Source of the DNA: Chloroflexota bacterium
Lineage (GTDB): Bacteria > Chloroflexota > Anaerolineae > Anaerolineales > UBA4823
Direction of reading: 5' to 3'
Length of the DNA: 16,115 bases
Assembly: GCA_023395675.1 (NCBI GenBank)
Contig: JAEWYL010000102.1
Coordinates: 1-16,115, forward strand
Shown: positions 13,834-16,115 of the stretch, piece after piece
Position numbering within the stretch: position 1 is the stretch's first letter
Layout of the letters: each line of letters opens with the position of its first letter
The notes under the pieces: model-generated
What the model was told of the DNA's origin: nothing
The model's database searches: none
What the model saw: only the letters and a program-made list of their open reading frames with translations
Translations under genes and position numbers: made by a program

Positions 13834-15777
13834 ATGAGACTGCTCGTCCCCGCCGCGCTGCTCTTCGCCCTGCTGGCGCTCCCCATCCTGCTGCTCTACA
13901 TGCTCAAGCTGCGCCGGACGGAGACGCCCGTCTCCTCCATCCTGCTGTGGGAGCGGCTGCTGCGCGACCGGCAGGCGAACGCGCCCTGGCAGCGCATCCG
14001 GCGCAACCTGCTCCTGCTGCTGCAGCTATTGATCCTGGCGGCCCTGGTTTTTGCCCCGGCCCGCCCCGCCCTGCTCGTCCCCAGCCCCTTTGCCGGCTCG
14101 GTGGTGGTGCTGCTGGACGCCTCGGCCTCGATGAACGCCGCCGACGTGTCCCCGAACCGCTTCGAAGCCGCCCGCGCCCGGGTGGCGGACCTGATCCGCG
14201 ACCTGCCCGGGGGGGCGCGCATGACCCTGATCCTGGCGGGGAGCCAGGCGGAGATCCTGATCGCCAACTCCGGCGACCGCCCGGAGCTGCGGGCGGCGCT
14301 GCAGCGGGCTGAGGTTTCGCAAGGCCCGGCCGACTGGCAGGCGGCCTTTGCGCTGGCGGCCTCCGCCGCCGCCACCCCCTCGGAGGAGGGCGAGGAGCCG
14401 GCGGTGGTGCTGGTATCGGACGGCGGGCTGCCGCAGGAGGGCCTGCCCGGGCTGCCGGGCGAGGCGCGCTACCTGCAGGTGGGCGAGAGCGGCGAGAACC
14501 TGGCCCTGGCGGCCTTCGCCCTGCGGCCCTCCCCCTCCGGCGGCGAGCTCTTCGCCCGGGCGGTGAACTACGGCGGGGAGACGCGCAGGGCGCTGCTCTC
14601 CTTCTACGCCGGCGGGCAGCTCTTCCAGGCCCAGGAGCTGACCCTGCCCCCCGGCGAGAGCGCCGGGGTGACCGCCCGCGAGCTGCCCGCCGGGGCCACG
14701 CAGTTCTCGGCCCGCCTCAGCCCGCCCGCCGGGGAGGAGGAGCCGCTGGACCTGCTGCCCCTGGACGACAGCGCCTACACCGTCTCGCAGGCGGGGGAGA
14801 CCCGCCGCGCCCTGCTCGCCACGCGGGGCAATCTCTTCCTGGAGCAGTTCTTCGCCGCCGTGCCCGGGCTGGAGGCTTTTCGCATCTTGCCGGGGGAGAG
14901 CGGGGAGCTGGAGCTGCCCGGCGCGGGGCAGGAGGGCCCGCCCTACGACCTGTACATCTTCGACGGCCTGCTGCCCCCCGAGCTCCCCCAGGCGAGCCTG
15001 CTGCTGGTGAACCCGCCGGACGGCCCGTTCCTGGAGGTGGGGGAGTATTTCACCCGCACCGCCCCCGCCCGGGCGGCGGAGCACCCCCTGGCGCGCTTCG
15101 TGGAGTGGGATTCGGTGAGCGTCCTGCGCGCCCGCACAATCGCCCTGCCGGACTGGGCCGAACCCCTGGTGAGCGCGCCGGGCGGGCCGCTGGTGTTCGC
15201 CGGGGAGAGCGCCGGGCGGCGCGCGGCGGTGCTGAGCTTCGACCTGCACGAGAGCGACCTGCCGCTGCAGGTGGCTTACCCCATCCTGCTCTCGAACCTG
15301 ACCGCCTACCTGCTGCGAGACGGCGGGGCGGGAGACCTGGCCGCCGGGGAGAGCCTGCGCCCGGGCGACAGCCTGTCCATCCCGCCCGCCATCGCCGCCG
15401 GGGGATTGACCATCACCACCCCCTCCGGCCAGAGCCTGCCGCTGCAGGCGGGCGAGAGCGGCTTCGTGTTCACCGGGACGGATGAGATCGGCATCTACCG
15501 GGCCTTCGCGGAGGGCGGCGGGCCGGACGCCCCGGCGGCGGGGGCCTTCGCGGTCAACCTGTTCGCCCCCGAAGAATCGGACCTGCGCCCGCGCGAGCGC
15601 ATCTCCCTGGGCGGCGCGGCGCTGGAGGCCTCGGCCCAGTCGGAGGTGGGCCAGCGCGAGCTCTGGCCCCTGATCGCCGCCGCGGGCCTGGTGCTGCTGC
15701 TGCTGGAGTGGTGGGTTTACCAGCGCGGCAGCCTGCTGCCGGCAAGGTGGAGGCGCAAAGCGGAGGCGAGGGAGTGA
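13834..15777 (+). CDS. BatA-like VWA-domain membrane protein
   Basis: This is a 647-residue protein. The N-terminus has the BatA/aerotolerance-type layout: hydrophobic residues 4-22, MLKLRRTETPVSSILLWERL (23-42), and a second helix at about 58-75. The VWA domain then begins with VVLLDASASM; its DASAS (95-99) is a complete DxSxS MIDAS motif, and VVLVSDGG supplies a later Asp. A beta-rich middle and a GATase-like segment (YDLYIFDGLLP, then SLLLVNPPDG) follow. A C-terminal helix (about 611-627, LIAAAGLVLLLLEWWVY) and a basic tail end the protein. Most of it should face outward, between the second and third helices. ATG 13834 is 6 nt after the DUF58 stop, with GAGG close upstream. It is the last gene of the operon and shares its GATase-like theme with the first gene. 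Confidence 0.93.
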   Translation: MRLLVPAALLFALLALPILLLYMLKLRRTETPVSSILLWERLLRDRQANAPWQRIRRNLLLLLQLLILAALVFAPARPALLVPSPFAGSVVVLLDASASMNAADVSPNRFEAARARVADLIRDLPGGARMTLILAGSQAEILIANSGDRPELRAALQRAEVSQGPADWQAAFALAASAAATPSEEGEEPAVVLVSDGGLPQEGLPGLPGEARYLQVGESGENLALAAFALRPSPSGGELFARAVNYGGETRRALLSFYAGGQLFQAQELTLPPGESAGVTARELPAGATQFSARLSPPAGEEEPLDLLPLDDSAYTVSQAGETRRALLATRGNLFLEQFFAAVPGLEAFRILPGESGELELPGAGQEGPPYDLYIFDGLLPPELPQASLLLVNPPDGPFLEVGEYFTRTAPARAAEHPLARFVEWDSVSVLRARTIALPDWAEPLVSAPGGPLVFAGESAGRRAAVLSFDLHESDLPLQVAYPILLSNLTAYLLRDGGAGDLAAGESLRPGDSLSIPPAIAAGGLTITTPSGQSLPLQAGESGFVFTGTDEIGIYRAFAEGGGPDAPAAGAFAVNLFAPEESDLRPRERISLGGAALEASAQSEVGQRELWPLIAAAGLVLLLLEWWVYQRGSLLPARWRRKAEARE

Positions 15778-15833
15778 GGGGAGAGGGTTTACGCCGCGGC
15801 ACAGAACCGTTACCCTTGGGTGAACCCCTCCCC
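15778..15833 (+). terminator. Weak candidate hairpin terminator of the seven-gene operon
   Basis: GGGGAGAGGGTT (15778-15789) can pair with AACCCCTCCCC (15823-15833) with one bulged A. AACCCC could instead pair with GGGGTT at 15847-15852. No T-run follows, so intrinsic termination is not well supported. The arm overlaps the dispersed repeat copy B. Confidence 0.3.
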
Positions 15834-15842
15834 CATTGCCGG
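15781..15842 (+). repeat. Intergenic repeat, copy B
   Basis: ACCCCTCCCCCATTGCCGG (15824-15842) is identical to the minus strand of copy A (5259-5320). The upstream part, GCGGCACAGAACCGTTAC, is similar to the matching part of copy A. The spacing between the two conserved parts differs by about 3 nt. Confidence 0.6.
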
Positions 15843-15943
15843 TGAAGGGGTTTGAAAGGGTGTTCACGCCGCAATTCCTGCCCAAATATCCGCGCCCTGC
15901 GCCCGAATCTTCAGGTATCATTGAGCCCAGTTTAGCAAACGGG

Positions 15944-15974
15944 CCCGGGGGTCTCCAGGTCCTCAGCCCCCGGG
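15944..15974 (+). other. GC-rich hairpin in the transaldolase leader
   Basis: CCCGGGGG (15944-15951) pairs perfectly with CCCCCGGG (15967-15974) across a 15-nt loop. The right arm ends inside GGGAGGT (15972-15978), a strong Shine-Dalgarno-like sequence that is too far (15 nt) from ATG 15994 for normal use. A possible -10 element, TATCAT (15916-15921), lies upstream without a clear -35. If used, it would put the hairpin in the mRNA leader. Confidence 0.45.
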
Positions 15975-15993
15975 AGGTAGAAAGGGAAGATCC

Positions 15994-16115
15994 ATGTCGA
16001 AACTGCACGAACTCGCTCAACTGGGCCAGTCGGTCTGGTTGGATTATATCCGCCGCGCGTTTATCTCCACCGGAGAGCTGCAGAAGCTGGTTGACCTGGG
16101 GCTGCGCGGCCTGAC
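15994..16115 (+). CDS. tal: Transaldolase, N-terminal fragment cut by the window end
   Basis: Forty complete codons and two further bases are visible. The protein begins MSKLHELAQLGQSVWLDYIR and continues with an STGELQKLVDLGLRGL segment. This matches the start of bacterial transaldolases (pentose phosphate pathway, transfer of a dihydroxyacetone unit from sedoheptulose 7-phosphate). The next expected residues, TSNPTIF, and the catalytic Lys lie beyond the window. In related Chloroflexota the gene can be fused to phosphoglucose isomerase; that cannot be judged here. GGGAAG lies 5 nt before ATG 15994. The gene is truncated only by the window end, not by mutation. Confidence 0.88.
   Translation, partial: MSKLHELAQLGQSVWLDYIRRAFISTGELQKLVDLGLRGL

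Noticed and set aside
15995..16001. Second TGTCGAA, as in the ECF42 -35 element
   Set aside because: It is codons 1-3 of transaldolase (ATG TCG AAA), and no CGAC or CGTC follows at 15-17 nt.
14026..16020. Very long minus-strand open frame opposite the VWA gene
   Set aside because: It is Gln/Arg/Gly/Pro-rich low-complexity translation produced by high GC, lies antisense to a clear VWA protein, and runs across an intergenic region. No domain or ribosome binding site supports it.

Overview
The window is very GC-rich DNA from a bacterium with tightly packed genes. I read it as Chloroflexota, probably Anaerolineae-like. This is an inference from three things: the start of the transaldolase at the right edge, the fusion of a degenerate receiver domain to DUF309, and the style of the ABC/MoxR/VWA cluster. 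No rRNA or other firm taxonomic marker is present.

Left part (1-2577): an ECF42-type RNA polymerase sigma factor with its long C-terminal extension (143-1399), followed by a small YCII/DGPF-family protein (1618-1974). This is the classic ECF42 partnership. Between them lies a sequence matching the promoter type I recall for ECF42 factors (TGTCGAA, 16 bp, CGAC at 1423-1449), then a structured leader of about 160 nt. A small nitroreductase (2068-2577, minus) converges on this pair. The gap between them holds a hairpin containing a run of 14 G.

Minus-strand operon (2716-4924): transcription runs from a degenerate receiver-DUF309 fusion protein (4070-4924), through a 151-residue protein of unknown function (3606-4061), to a Clp1/Grc3-like P-loop polynucleotide kinase (2716-3609). 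The genes are 8 nt apart or overlap by 4 nt.

Intergenic block (4925-5724): about 800 nt with no convincing gene. It holds a perfect 16-bp palindrome, a 19-bp tandem repeat, several hairpins, a 167-bp nested inverted-repeat element, and a sequence that recurs in inverted orientation after the large operon (15781-15842). A sigma-70-like promoter with an extended -10 (5610-5638) sits at its right end.

Large plus-strand operon (5725-15777): seven co-directional genes. In order they encode a membrane-anchored extracytoplasmic protein with a GATase-like segment, an ABC ATPase, an ABC-2 permease, a DUF4175-like coiled-coil membrane protein, a MoxR AAA+ ATPase, a DUF58 protein, and a BatA-like VWA membrane protein. 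The likely theme is a membrane complex in which an ABC-2 exporter works with a MoxR/DUF58/VWA chaperone-like module; the substrate is unknown. Two oddities are short tandem repeats: three octapeptide repeats in the permease N-terminus, and eight heptanucleotide repeats just before the MoxR gene.

Right edge (15778-16115): a gap rich in hairpins, then the first 40 complete codons of a transaldolase gene (tal), cut by the window end.
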